This document shows, piece by piece, positions 36,801 to 44,444 of a stretch of 64,000 nt of DNA. Below the pieces are notes generated by a model. It was not told the DNA's origin. It searched no databases and was given only the letters and a program-made list of their open reading frames with translations. Position 1 is the first letter of the stretch. Every line of letters starts with the position of its first letter. Location of the stretch: positions 496,001 through 560,000 of the forward strand of contig NZ_JANZKX010000003.1 in NCBI RefSeq assembly GCF_027257975.1. The letters run 5' to 3'. The position numbers and the translations under genes are program-made. The DNA is from Pelomonas sp. BJYL3. Lineage in GTDB: Bacteria > Pseudomonadota > Gammaproteobacteria > Burkholderiales > Burkholderiaceae_C.

Positions 36801-37234
36801 GTCAGGTTGGTGCCGGAGCCCATGGTGGCCGAGTTGATCTTGGTGCTGGAGCCCGAGATCGTGACCTGCGCCAGCTGGTTCTGGGCCGGGCCGACGGTGA
36901 GGTCGATCGCGGTGGTCTCAGCCAGGGCCAGGAAGACGCCCTGGCGCTGGTTGCTGTCGCTGCCCTTGGTCACGGTGATGACGTAGGGGCCGCCGGCGCG
37001 CAGGCCGCGGGCCGAGTAGCGGCCCTCGGCATCCGTGACCAGGGTGTTGGTCGAGCCGGAGTCGGTGTGCACGATGAGCACGGTCGCGCCCGCGACCGGC
37101 TTGCCATCGGGCGACATCACGCGCCCACCCACGGCAGCCGTGGTGTTCTGCGCCAGCGCCGGGGCGGCAGCCACGATGGCCACCGCGACGCTCAGCGCCG
37201 TGCGGGAAAAGCGAGACCAATGCAAGTCGTTCAT
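33899..37234 (-). CDS. Oar-like TonB-dependent receptor with N-terminal carboxypeptidase-regulatory domain
   Basis: 1,111-residue outer-membrane protein. Signal peptide about 1-29 (cleavage after ALA). A carboxypeptidase-D-like beta-sandwich occupies about 33-115 (GGRVMSPDGKPVAGATVLI..GRYSARGLRAG). The plug domain is about 120-260 (DYARLDPRIAQ, NRFNSITVDGVSISDTFG), then a large beta-barrel ending in the aromatic C-terminus NLTARYEF. The architecture matches Oar/SusC-like receptors used for large substrates such as oligosaccharides or peptides. ATG 37234 has GAGGAG upstream. Two LacI-type palindromes lie about 100-140 bases upstream. It is transcribed alone and ends at 33822-33855. Confidence 0.92.
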   Translation of the reverse strand: MNDLHWSRFSRTALSVAVAIVAAAPALAQNTTAAVGGRVMSPDGKPVAGATVLIVHTDSGSTNTLVTDAEGRYSARGLRAGGPYVITVTKGSDSNQRQGVFLALAETTAIDLTVGPAQNQLAQVTISGSSTKINSATMGSGTNLTGADLAQQFSMQRNLQDYARLDPRIAQTNKENGEISAAGQNNRFNSITVDGVSISDTFGLEANNLPTMKQPVSMDAIDSVQINLSNYDVTQKGYTGANVNAVTKSGTNTFKGTATYAYRDQDLAGRRWNRPPTDTFTRLTPFKEKLYGFTLGGPIIKDKLFFFTAYEEQHNSISSPAFGPAGSTNATAVNITQAQISEAQKIMQDVYKVDAGSLDNVSGLELSVKDVLVKLDWNINDKHRANVRYTKTEQNEPTLPGFSTNQLALSSYWYKERKTIETVMAQLFSDWTEDFSTELKVSNRDYEKATLSDTNLPQINLVWTNGSSRTLNLGTERSRHLNNLKTKTLDAYFAGNLFVGDHEIKGGADLSRNEIYNVFLQDARGNYTFSGNGAPGSATDPLTLLRNGTPTSYSVQLPFPGKSLNDSIANWTLTNIGFFLQDTWKINKKLNITAGIRVDEVKTDDRPVANAAAAQPVIPGNAATNVRQTGGFGLDNTANVDGQKLVQPRLGFNYQLDTVDQRKSQIRGGVGLFQGAAANVWLTNPYQNVGATAVYNCGTGTTPCPTGLRFNPDGSSQPSLTGSPQANVDFVENGLSQPSVWKLNLAWDGQLPWYGLEAGVEWLHTKVKQGLYYQHLNLGTVTAYAPDGREMYWNAAGRSEACWTAGTESVNSSCGSRFKALSNANYNNVLLASSTNKGDGDTLTLQLSQRVNSNLRWSVAYTRTAATEVSPLASSVSSSSWNNRANFNPNEDVAANSQYLIRDRISAAVNFSKAFVGNYKTTLGVFYEGRAGKPYSWVYRNDMNGDGRSRNDLMYIPKGPGSGEVVFRLPGQTVAASGAAAEAAFWDVVNGDKALRNAKGGVVGRNAAFAPWVNNFDLRLSQEVRGITAGGKGVITLDIMNVGNLLNRRWGQVSEAAFPSTRSFVNFAGITPDGKMVYAVATPDPLVTPTDAAGRTRLAQWGMNLTARYEF

Positions 37235-37839
37235 GCCGACAACTCCTCAAGGAAGAATGAAAAAATCCGGAGACCCGCCCAAGCCCATGCCGGCCGGCGA
37301 GTCAAGTGCACACAACAGAAATCAAATCAAGCGCAAACGTTTTACTTCTCGATTTCCCAGGAAGCCAAACGTTTTCGCTCACAGGACTCAGCACAAAAAA
37401 CCGCATGCAGGAGCCACTCCGACAACAACGGGGCCGGCAGGCCAGCCCTGCGGCCGAACACCCGGCCGCTTGCGGCCAGCAGCGGCCGCGGCCCGCTCTC
37501 CACCCGGTCAGGCGCACAGGCGCCCGGCCTCGCCCCCTGCCGCCCGCCAGTGTGCCGAACTCATGTGCAAGACAGATGACAGGCAGGCAAGGGCAGGCTC
37601 GCGCAAAGGCGCCTGGGCCGAATTCTGGCAGCAGGCCTGGATCACCCCCCTAGTGGAAGCCCCCAAAAGCCCGCAGCTGTCACAAAGTGTGGCGACGACG
37701 CCGCACATATCGCAGGGGGTCCCGGCCGCCGCCGGCCCAGGCGACGCTGACACACCGTCGCGCCGGCCCGGGATGCGGGCTTGCAGAGTCGCCGGGCGAC
37801 CCCATGTGCAGGCTTCCACGCCATTTCCCCGGGGCCCTC
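37235..37839. other. divergent intergenic region, receptor and mtfA
   Basis: 605 bases. The left part (37235-37400) is AT-richer and holds the operators at 37335 and 37367. A TTGACT element near 37300 on the minus strand is a possible -35. The right part is GC-rich with the mtfA ribosome-binding region; ATG 37804 is an in-frame upstream start for mtfA. No further gene is supported. Confidence 0.5.
37335..37374. promoter_or_regulatory. paired LacI-type operator palindromes upstream of the receptor
   Basis: AAACGTTT occurs at 37335-37342 and again at 37367-37374, centre to centre 32 bases (about three helical turns), with flanks GC..TAC and CC..TCG. A central CG within an A/T palindrome is the hallmark of LacI-family sites. 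No LacI-family regulator is encoded in the window. Confidence 0.55.
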
Positions 37840-38676
37840 ATGTCGCTGCTTCTCCTCGGTCTCCTGGGCCTGCTCGCCCTGGGCCTGCTCCTGCTGCCCC
37901 CCTGGTGGCGCCGCCAGCAGCGCCAACGCCGGATGCAGGCACCCTTTCCCGCCGCCTGGCGCAGCCTGCTGCGCCGCGAGTGGCCCCTGTACCGCCGCCT
38001 GACGCCGCCCCAGCAACGCCGGCTGCAGCAGCTGGTGCAGGTCTTTGTCGCGGAGAAGCCCATCATCGGCTGCGGGGGCCTCAAGGTCAGCACCGCCATG
38101 AAGGTGCTCATCGCGGCGCAGGCCTGCCTGCCCTTGCTGGGCCATGCGCGGGGCGTCTATCCCCAGCTGAGCCAGGTGCTGCTCTACCCGGCGGCCTTCG
38201 CGGTGCAGCGGGTGCATGACCTCGGCGCCGGCGTGCAGATGGAGCGGCGCGAATGGCTCAGCGGCGAATCCTGGCAGCAGGGGCAGGTGATCCTGTCCTG
38301 GCAGGACGTGGTGGCCGGCGCCCGGGTTCCGGACGATGGCCGCAATGTGGTGATCCATGAATTCGCCCACCAGCTGGACCAGGCCAACGGCCGCGCCAAT
38401 GGGGCGCCGCCCCTGGGCAGCCGCGAAGCCCACGCGCACTGGGCCGCGGTGATGCAGGGCGAATTCCAGGCGCTCAAACAGGCCCTCGCCCAGGGTCTGC
38501 CCTGCCTGCTGGATCCCTATGCCGCCACGGACGAGGCTGAGTTCTTCGCCGTGGCCAGCGAGAGCTTCTTCGAGCAGGGCGAGCTGATGGCACAGCACCA
38601 TCCGCGCCTCTACGGCCTGCTGGCGGACTACTACGGCCTGCAGCCCCGCCACTGGCAGACGCCAGCCCTGGCCTGA
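37840..38676 (+). CDS. mtfA: M90 family zinc-dependent peptidase MtfA
   Basis: 278 residues. In E. coli MtfA binds the glucose repressor Mlc and has aminopeptidase activity. An N-terminal hydrophobic helix (about 3-20), unlike E. coli MtfA, suggests membrane attachment. The zinc site is HEFAHQLD (H173, E174, H177), followed by E-containing DPYAATDEAEFFAVASESFFE, both diagnostic. The 37840 ATG is preferred over 37804. Convergent with cheZ. Confidence 0.9.
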   Translation: MSLLLLGLLGLLALGLLLLPPWWRRQQRQRRMQAPFPAAWRSLLRREWPLYRRLTPPQQRRLQQLVQVFVAEKPIIGCGGLKVSTAMKVLIAAQACLPLLGHARGVYPQLSQVLLYPAAFAVQRVHDLGAGVQMERREWLSGESWQQGQVILSWQDVVAGARVPDDGRNVVIHEFAHQLDQANGRANGAPPLGSREAHAHWAAVMQGEFQALKQALAQGLPCLLDPYAATDEAEFFAVASESFFEQGELMAQHHPRLYGLLADYYGLQPRHWQTPALA

Positions 38677-38700
38677 AGACCCGGGGCGTGAGGCGCCCGC

Positions 38701-39300
38701 TCAGAACCCCAGAGAAGCCAGCAGGTCGTCCACGTCGTCCTGCTTCAGGGCCTTGTCGGGCGTCTGCACGCCCTCCAGGGTCGCACTGGAGCCAGCGCAG
38801 GCCTCCTCGGCCACGAGCGGGGGCTCGGAGCTGGACAGCAACTGCTGCAGCGGGCTCTCCACCCGGTCCAGCATGTCGATGACCTTGTTGATCACCTGCC
38901 CCGACAGGTCCTGGAAGCCCTGAGCCAGCATCAGCTCGGTGTGCAAGGCCTGCTCGCGCTCGGCAAAACCGCCGGCCTGGCGGGCGTAGGCCGCGCACAG
39001 CCGCATCATGGCCCGGGCACGGTCCACGCTCATGTCCTCGGACGCGGCCAGGCGCTCCAGGGCCTCGGCCAGGTCCTGCCCCTTCTTGCCCACCTCGCCG
39101 GCGTCCTCCTGCGCCTTCTCGACCAGGCTCAAGACCTTGTCGGCCGCCTGCTCCGTCATCTGCTGCACGTAGCGCAGGCGCTCGCAGGCATCGGGGAGCT
39201 CCTCGACGACCTTGTGCAGCACGCGCAAGGCCTCGGCGCTCAGCTCGCTGTGCAAGGAGGGGTCGACGGCAGGCGCCGGACGGTTCTGAACTTCTGACAT
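38701..39300 (-). CDS. cheZ: chemotaxis protein phosphatase CheZ
   Basis: 199-residue helical protein that dephosphorylates CheY-P at the chemoreceptor array or motor. The active-site segment is GFQDLSGQVINKVIDML, with D131 and catalytic Q135 (E. coli D143 and Q147). The C-terminal CheY-binding helix is KQDDVDDLLASLGF. It stands apart from any che operon, next to an EAL phosphodiesterase gene on the other strand. Confidence 0.95.
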   Translation of the reverse strand: MSEVQNRPAPAVDPSLHSELSAEALRVLHKVVEELPDACERLRYVQQMTEQAADKVLSLVEKAQEDAGEVGKKGQDLAEALERLAASEDMSVDRARAMMRLCAAYARQAGGFAEREQALHTELMLAQGFQDLSGQVINKVIDMLDRVESPLQQLLSSSEPPLVAEEACAGSSATLEGVQTPDKALKQDDVDDLLASLGF

Positions 39301-39489
39301 GACCGTGTTGTTGCTGTTCCCTGAAGCGGCGCACGCCTGTGCCGGTGGCCGCATGGGCTCATGGTAGTCGTGCGACAAGCTGTGCCCGCCCCCCTGAAAG
39401 CCGGCAATTGCACGACAAATCACACACATCGCCTTTGCATCGCGGGCGATACTGCAGACACATCGGCCAGCACGGACATCCAGCGGTAC

Positions 39490-41202
39490 ATGAGTCCCTC
39501 CCCCATCGCTTCCGAGCGCCTCCCGCGCGATGCCGGGCCGCTGGACCATGCTCTGAGCGAGCTGCTGGGTCTGGCCCTGGCGCTGGTGGATGAGCAGGGC
39601 CGCATCAGCCAGGCCAACGCCGGCTTCGGCATGCTCACCGGCTTGCGTCCGAGCCAGCTGCGGGGCTGCGCGGTCAACAGCCTGCGCTCACTCCCCGCCC
39701 CCTTGCTGGACCAGCTCGCCAAGGCCGCCAGCCAGCCCGACCCGCTGTGGCAGGACGAGCTCAGCTGCCCCACGCCGGAGGGCGAGCACCGCTACCTGTG
39801 GCAGATCCAGCGCCTGCACAGCGCCGGCCCGGCCCGCCGCCAGCTGGTGCTGTGCGGTACCGACCTCGGCCCTGACAGCGGCGCCGAGTCCGGCAGCGAC
39901 GGCCAGGACCTCCAGAACGAAGTCCTGCACACCCTGGTCTACGAGGACGAGCTCACCGGCCTGATGAGCCGCTACGCCCTGCGCGAGCGGCTGCTGAGCC
40001 TGATCGAACGCCGCGAGGAGTTCGGCCTGCTGGCCATCAAGCCGCGCGACTTCAGCCTGCTGCGGGACAACTTCGGGCCCGACGGCGCCGACGAGGTCCT
40101 GGTCGCCGTCGCCAGCGCACTCAAGACCCTGCTGCCCGCGCCGGCCGTGGTGGCCCGCTCGCTGGGCGTCGAGTTCATGGTGCTGATGCCCGGCCCCGGT
40201 GGCATCGAGGAGATGCAGCGCCTGGGCCGCATGGTGCTGCAGCGCTTCACCCAGCCGCTGAGCCTCAAGCGCACGGAGCTGGTGGTGCCGGTGAGCATCG
40301 GCATCGCCTGCCATCCCATGCATGGCGCCGAACTGGAAGAGCTGCTGCGCAATGCCGACACCGCCCTGCACAGCGCGCAGGAGGACGGCGGCCGCACCCA
40401 GCGCGTCTACGACCCCCGCATGCAGCAGCGCGCCCGCGAGCGGCTGTGGCTGGACCATCACCTGCGCAAGGCCCTGGAGCTGCAGCAGCTGGAACTGCAC
40501 TACCAGCCCAAGCTGGACCTGCGCACCGGGCACTGTCTGGGCGTGGAGGCCCTGCTGCGCTGGCGCCATCCCAAGCGCGGGCTGATCCGGCCCGACCTCT
40601 TCATCGCCCGCGCCGAGGACAACGGCCAGATCGCCGCCATCGGGCGCTGGGTCATCGTCAGTGCCGCCTCGCAGGCCGCGCAGTGGCGCGCTCAGGGCCT
40701 GCCCACGCGCATCGCGGTCAACATCAGCGCGCGCCAGTTCCAGGACGCCGACCTGCTTCGCTGGCTCTCGGAATGCCAGCGCGCGGCCCATGGCCTGCTG
40801 GACGTGGAGCTGACCGAGAGCAGCGTCATCGGCGACCAGCAGCGCACGGCGGCCTTCATGCAGGAGTGCCGCCAGCTGGGCTTCAAGGTCTACCTGGATG
40901 ACTTCGGCACCGGCTTTTCCTCGCTGGCCATGCTGGCGCGCCTGCCCATCGACGTGATCAAGCTGGACCGCTCCTTCCTGAAGTCCGGCCCCGAGCAGGA
41001 GCGCAGCGAGGCGCTGATGAAGTCCGTGGTCAGCGTGGCCAAGGAGCTGCGGCTGAGCATCGTGGCCGAGGGCGTGGAGACCATCGCCCAGGAGGCCTTC
41101 CTGCGCGACATCGGCGTGCACTCCGCCCAGGGCTGGCTCTATGCCGTGGCCATGCCGGCCGCCGAGTACCCCGGCTGGATGCAGGCCCGGCAGCGGCGCT
41201 GA
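39490..41202 (+). CDS. PAS-GGDEF(degenerate)-EAL cyclic-di-GMP phosphodiesterase
   Basis: 570 residues from ATG 39490. A PAS-like domain lies at about 20-130. The GGDEF domain (about 155-305) has LGVEF in place of GGDEF at about 226-230, so diguanylate cyclase activity is unlikely. The EAL domain (about 320-560) has EALLRW (E353), NISARQF, ELTES, LDDFGTGFSSL, KLDRSFL and AEGVET, all metal and catalytic residues of an active phosphodiesterase. It probably lowers c-di-GMP and favours motility. The open frame extends to 39361, but those residues look non-coding. Confidence 0.93.
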   Translation: MSPSPIASERLPRDAGPLDHALSELLGLALALVDEQGRISQANAGFGMLTGLRPSQLRGCAVNSLRSLPAPLLDQLAKAASQPDPLWQDELSCPTPEGEHRYLWQIQRLHSAGPARRQLVLCGTDLGPDSGAESGSDGQDLQNEVLHTLVYEDELTGLMSRYALRERLLSLIERREEFGLLAIKPRDFSLLRDNFGPDGADEVLVAVASALKTLLPAPAVVARSLGVEFMVLMPGPGGIEEMQRLGRMVLQRFTQPLSLKRTELVVPVSIGIACHPMHGAELEELLRNADTALHSAQEDGGRTQRVYDPRMQQRARERLWLDHHLRKALELQQLELHYQPKLDLRTGHCLGVEALLRWRHPKRGLIRPDLFIARAEDNGQIAAIGRWVIVSAASQAAQWRAQGLPTRIAVNISARQFQDADLLRWLSECQRAAHGLLDVELTESSVIGDQQRTAAFMQECRQLGFKVYLDDFGTGFSSLAMLARLPIDVIKLDRSFLKSGPEQERSEALMKSVVSVAKELRLSIVAEGVETIAQEAFLRDIGVHSAQGWLYAVAMPAAEYPGWMQARQRR

Positions 41203-41229
41203 GGGGCGCCGCCGGGCGCAGGTCCCGGC

Positions 41230-42765
41230 TCAGGCCTGGAAGACGGCACAGGCCTCGGTGAGGGCCTCGGCCTGCAGGCGCAGGCTGCTGGCGGCCGCGG
41301 CGCTTTGCTCGACCAGCGCGGCGTTCTGCTGGGTCATGCGATCCAGTTCAGTGACCGCGCCATTGACCTGCCCGATCCCCTGGCTCTGCTCGCCCGTGGC
41401 GGTGGAGATCTCGTCGATCAGGGTCGTGACCTGGCGCACCTGGTCGACGATGCCCTGCATGGCGCCCAACGCACCCGTCACCTGGGCGTTGCCGGCCTCC
41501 ACCTTCTCGACCGAATCGGCGATCAGGCGCTTGACCTCCTTGGCGGCCTCCGCGCTGCGCTGCGCCAGGCTGCGGACCTCGGAGGCCACCACCGCGAAGC
41601 CACGCCCCTGCTCGCCCGCCCGCGCGGCTTCCACCGCGGCATTGAGCGCCAGGATGTTGGTCTGGAATGCGATGCCATCGATCACGCCGATGATGTCGCC
41701 GATACGCTGGCTGGCAAGGGTGATCTGCTGCATGGTGCCGGCCACGCCGGTGACGATGTCACCGCCCCGCTCGGCCGCCTCGCGGGCCTGGTTGGCCAGA
41801 CCGCTGGCCGTCCGCGCATTCTCGGCACTCTGCTTGACCGTGCCCGTCATCTGCTCCATGGAGCTGGCCGTCTGCTGCAGATTGCTGGCCTGCGCTTCGG
41901 TACGGGCGCTGAGGTCCAGATTGCCCTCGGCGATTTCGCGACTGGCCTGCGCCAGGCCGTCGACCTGCCCGGACACGTCATCCACCACCGAGCGCAGGTT
42001 CAGCCCGGCCTGGTTCACCGAGCGAAGAATCATGCCGATGTCGTCCAGGCGGTCCAGCTGCCGCATGCGCCCGGGCTGGCCGCTGGCCACCGTCTGCGCC
42101 TGCTCGGCGATGGTGCGCAGTGGCGCCACCAGCTGCTGCTCCATCCAGGCCCAGGCCGGCAGCAGCCCCAGCAGCAACAGCAGGGCCTGCACCCAGGCGG
42201 CAGCCCCGAGAGCGACGCCCAGGCCCACGGGCAGCAGGGCCAGCAGCAGGCCCAGCATCACGCGGCCGCGGACCGACAAGGTCTGGAACAGATTCAGTGC
42301 CGCCAGCGGCCCGCTGCGCAGCAGCAGTCCGCGGTGAAAGCGCAGCCCGCCCGCACGCCCATCGCGAAAGCGCCGGTAGAGCTGCTCGGCGGCCCGCACC
42401 TCGGCCGCTTCCGGCTTGGTGCGCACGGACATATAGCCCGTGACGCGCCCGCCGCGCACCACCGGCGTCGCATTGGCGCGCACCCAGTAGTGGTCGCCAT
42501 CCTTGCGGCGGTTCTTGACGAGCGCCGTCCAGGAGAGGCCCGCCCGCAGCGTGGCCCACATGTCGGCAAAGGCCTCCTTGGGCATGTCGGGATGGCGCAC
42601 CAGGTTATGCGCCTGGCCGATCAGCTCTTCGCGGCTGTAGCCGCTCACCTCCACGAACGCCCCGTTGGCATAGGTGATGTGGCTGCTGGTGTCCGTGGTG
42701 GACAGAAGCGTCACGCCCTCAGGGAACGGGTATTCCTGCTGGGTGACGGGAAAGTTCTCTCGCAT
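41230..42765 (-). CDS. Aer-like methyl-accepting chemotaxis protein with PAS domain
   Basis: 511 residues. It starts [24 protein letters not shown], with a cytoplasmic PAS domain at about 20-115 ([39 protein letters not shown]) that is likely to bind FAD or another cofactor for energy or redox sensing. Two close hydrophobic helices at about 165-205 form the membrane anchor with almost no periplasmic loop. HAMP-like and MCP signalling domains follow, with tip [28 protein letters not shown] paralogue lies at 60383. Convergent with the EAL gene. Confidence 0.94.
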   Translation of the reverse strand: MRENFPVTQQEYPFPEGVTLLSTTDTSSHITYANGAFVEVSGYSREELIGQAHNLVRHPDMPKEAFADMWATLRAGLSWTALVKNRRKDGDHYWVRANATPVVRGGRVTGYMSVRTKPEAAEVRAAEQLYRRFRDGRAGGLRFHRGLLLRSGPLAALNLFQTLSVRGRVMLGLLLALLPVGLGVALGAAAWVQALLLLLGLLPAWAWMEQQLVAPLRTIAEQAQTVASGQPGRMRQLDRLDDIGMILRSVNQAGLNLRSVVDDVSGQVDGLAQASREIAEGNLDLSARTEAQASNLQQTASSMEQMTGTVKQSAENARTASGLANQAREAAERGGDIVTGVAGTMQQITLASQRIGDIIGVIDGIAFQTNILALNAAVEAARAGEQGRGFAVVASEVRSLAQRSAEAAKEVKRLIADSVEKVEAGNAQVTGALGAMQGIVDQVRQVTTLIDEISTATGEQSQGIGQVNGAVTELDRMTQQNAALVEQSAAAASSLRLQAEALTEACAVFQA

Positions 42766-42830
42766 GGTGCGGGTCTCCAGACTACTCCCCTGGGACGGGC
42801 CACATGTCTCCGCGGCGCCAATCAATGCAT

Positions 42831-42856
42831 ACATCGGCGTCAAACGATTTCATTAA
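42831..42856 (-). promoter_or_regulatory. candidate flagellar (sigma28) promoter of the Aer-like receptor
   Basis: On the minus strand TTAA (42856-42853) and GCCGATGT (42838-42831) are separated by 14 bases, close to the TAAA-N15-GCCGATAA consensus, and lie 66 bases before the ATG at 42765. The -35 half is imperfect. Confidence 0.35.
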
Positions 42857-43046
42857 TTCCCGGCAAGGACTGCCGAGACTTCAGGAACAGACTCGATTCA
42901 GATGTGCCCACGAATAGTTACAAACCAGTTACATGTCGTCAAGCACTGGCGCAGGGGCGAATTTCACGGACGGCAACCGTTTGCATCCCGAATCACCGCA
43001 GGGCGTGGAACATGCACGGCCGCGCGTGGGCTGGCGGCCAGGCCGC

Positions 43047-43724
43047 CTAGCCCCAGAGGTCCAGCGGCGGCTCGTGCACCAGGGCCTTGAGCAGATCGCT
43101 GCGGGACACAAAGCCCTGCACCGCGCCGGTCTCATCCAGCACCGGCAGGCCCGGCAGGTGCAGTTCCAGCAGCAGGTGCGCCAGCTGGCGCAGCGAGGTC
43201 TGCGGGCTGGCGCAGGGCACCGGCGACAGCATGTGCTCCTGCACCGTCTCGGTCAGCAAGTGCTGCCAGTGCCAGGGATTGGGCAGGTCGGCCGAGCCCA
43301 TCAGCGAAGGCGGCAGGAGCTCGCCCCGCAGCAGCAGGCCCACGGGGCGCCCGTCCGCGCCCAGCACCGGCGCCTGGCTCAGGCCGCGCTGCTGCAGGGC
43401 CTGCCAGGCGTCGTCGATGCTCATCTGCAGGGGCAGGCAGAAGGCCGGGCTGCTCATGACCGCCCGCACCTGCGACAGCGGCTGCTCGCGGCTGGGCGGC
43501 TCCTCGTACTGGGCCAATGCCTGGCGAATGCCGGCCGGCAGGCCGCCGAAGGGCGTTGGCCCCCCGGCCTGCACACGCTCGAGCGCTGCTCCGGCCACCT
43601 CGGCACCGCGCCCGACCGCCGTCGCGGCGCGCACCCGCGCGAGGGACTGCACCGCGTCGGAGCGCGCCAGCTGCTCGATATCCCCGCTGACGACCCGCCC
43701 CGCAAGACCGTAGACCGTGAACAT
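43047..43724 (-). CDS. CBS-domain protein
   Basis: 225 residues. The N-terminal 80 residues have no recognised domain. A pair of CBS motifs follows: about 88-145 (VMSSPAFCLPLQMSIDDAWQALQQRGLSQAPVLGADGRPVGLLLRGEL) and about 160-222 (HMLSPVPCASPQTSLRQLAHLLLELHLPGLPVLDETGAVQGFVSRSDLL). Such Bateman modules bind adenine nucleotides; the regulated target is not evident. It stands alone between the Aer-like receptor and the Lrp regulator, on the same strand as both. Confidence 0.85.
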   Translation of the reverse strand: MFTVYGLAGRVVSGDIEQLARSDAVQSLARVRAATAVGRGAEVAGAALERVQAGGPTPFGGLPAGIRQALAQYEEPPSREQPLSQVRAVMSSPAFCLPLQMSIDDAWQALQQRGLSQAPVLGADGRPVGLLLRGELLPPSLMGSADLPNPWHWQHLLTETVQEHMLSPVPCASPQTSLRQLAHLLLELHLPGLPVLDETGAVQGFVSRSDLLKALVHEPPLDLWG

Positions 43725-43842
43725 GCGACACCTCCGGAAACGGCCGAAAGCCTTCAGCCTCGATTGGACAGGGGCCTGCCCCGCCTTGCCCGCAGGAAAG
43801 GCAAGGAATCGTAAGCGGCACCACCTGACCCCGGGACGGCGC

Positions 43843-44313
43843 TCAAGTCACCGGCAGCGCCGTCTCGTACTTCACCTCGCGCAGCACCACATTGCTGCGC
43901 ACGCTGGCCACGCCGGGCACCTTGAAGACCTTGCTCTGCAGGAACTGGTCGTAGGCCTTCATGTCGGGGACGACGACCTTGATGACGTAGTCCGCCTCGC
44001 CGGTGATGCCGTGGCACTCGATGATCTCGCGGCTGGTCTGCACCAGCTGCTCGAACTGCTCCACCGCGCCTTCGCTGTGCCGAACCAGGCTGACATTGGC
44101 CAGCACGCAGATCGACAGACCCAGCTTCTCGCGGTCCACCAGGGCCACATGGCGGCGGATCACGCCGCTGTCCTCCAGCTCCTTGACACGGCGCCAGACC
44201 GGCGTGGCGGACAGCCCCACCCGCTCCGCCAGAGCCTGGGTGGAGAGCCGCGCATCGGCCTGCAGGGCCTCCAGGATCTGGCGCGTGGCCCGATCGAAAC
44301 GTTCTGACTCCAT
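43843..44313 (-). CDS. Lrp/AsnC family transcriptional regulator
   Basis: 156 residues. N-terminal winged HTH at about 5-55 (RQILEALQADARLSTQALAERVGLSATPVWRRVKELEDSGVI) and C-terminal RAM/AsnC ligand domain at about 65-150 (SICVLANVSL, GEADYVIKVVVPDMKAYDQFL). It is divergent from the indolepyruvate oxidoreductase gene across 131 bases, so that gene is the likely target, with an aromatic or branched amino acid as probable effector. The intergenic DNA carries A/T-rich half-sites around GAATT (44333 and 44361), the kind Lrp proteins prefer. Confidence 0.93.
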   Translation of the reverse strand: MESERFDRATRQILEALQADARLSTQALAERVGLSATPVWRRVKELEDSGVIRRHVALVDREKLGLSICVLANVSLVRHSEGAVEQFEQLVQTSREIIECHGITGEADYVIKVVVPDMKAYDQFLQSKVFKVPGVASVRSNVVLREVKYETALPVT

Positions 44314-44444
44314 AGCAAGCCTCCTTGAGATGAATTCTCTCACCCACCCGCTTGACAGGGGGAATTTAAGAAACAAACACTGCCAGGGCTCGCCAAAAAT
44401 CTCGCGCAGTTTTCCCACAAAGATTCCCGCGCCAGGAGACGCCC

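Noticed and set aside
43821-43833. Further copy of the dispersed motif
   Set aside because: Only ACCTGACCCC matches; too short to count.
44352-44380. Strong sigma70 promoter for the indolepyruvate oxidoreductase
   Set aside because: TTGACA (44352-44357) is perfect, but no acceptable -10 follows at 16-18 bases; left as a hint only.
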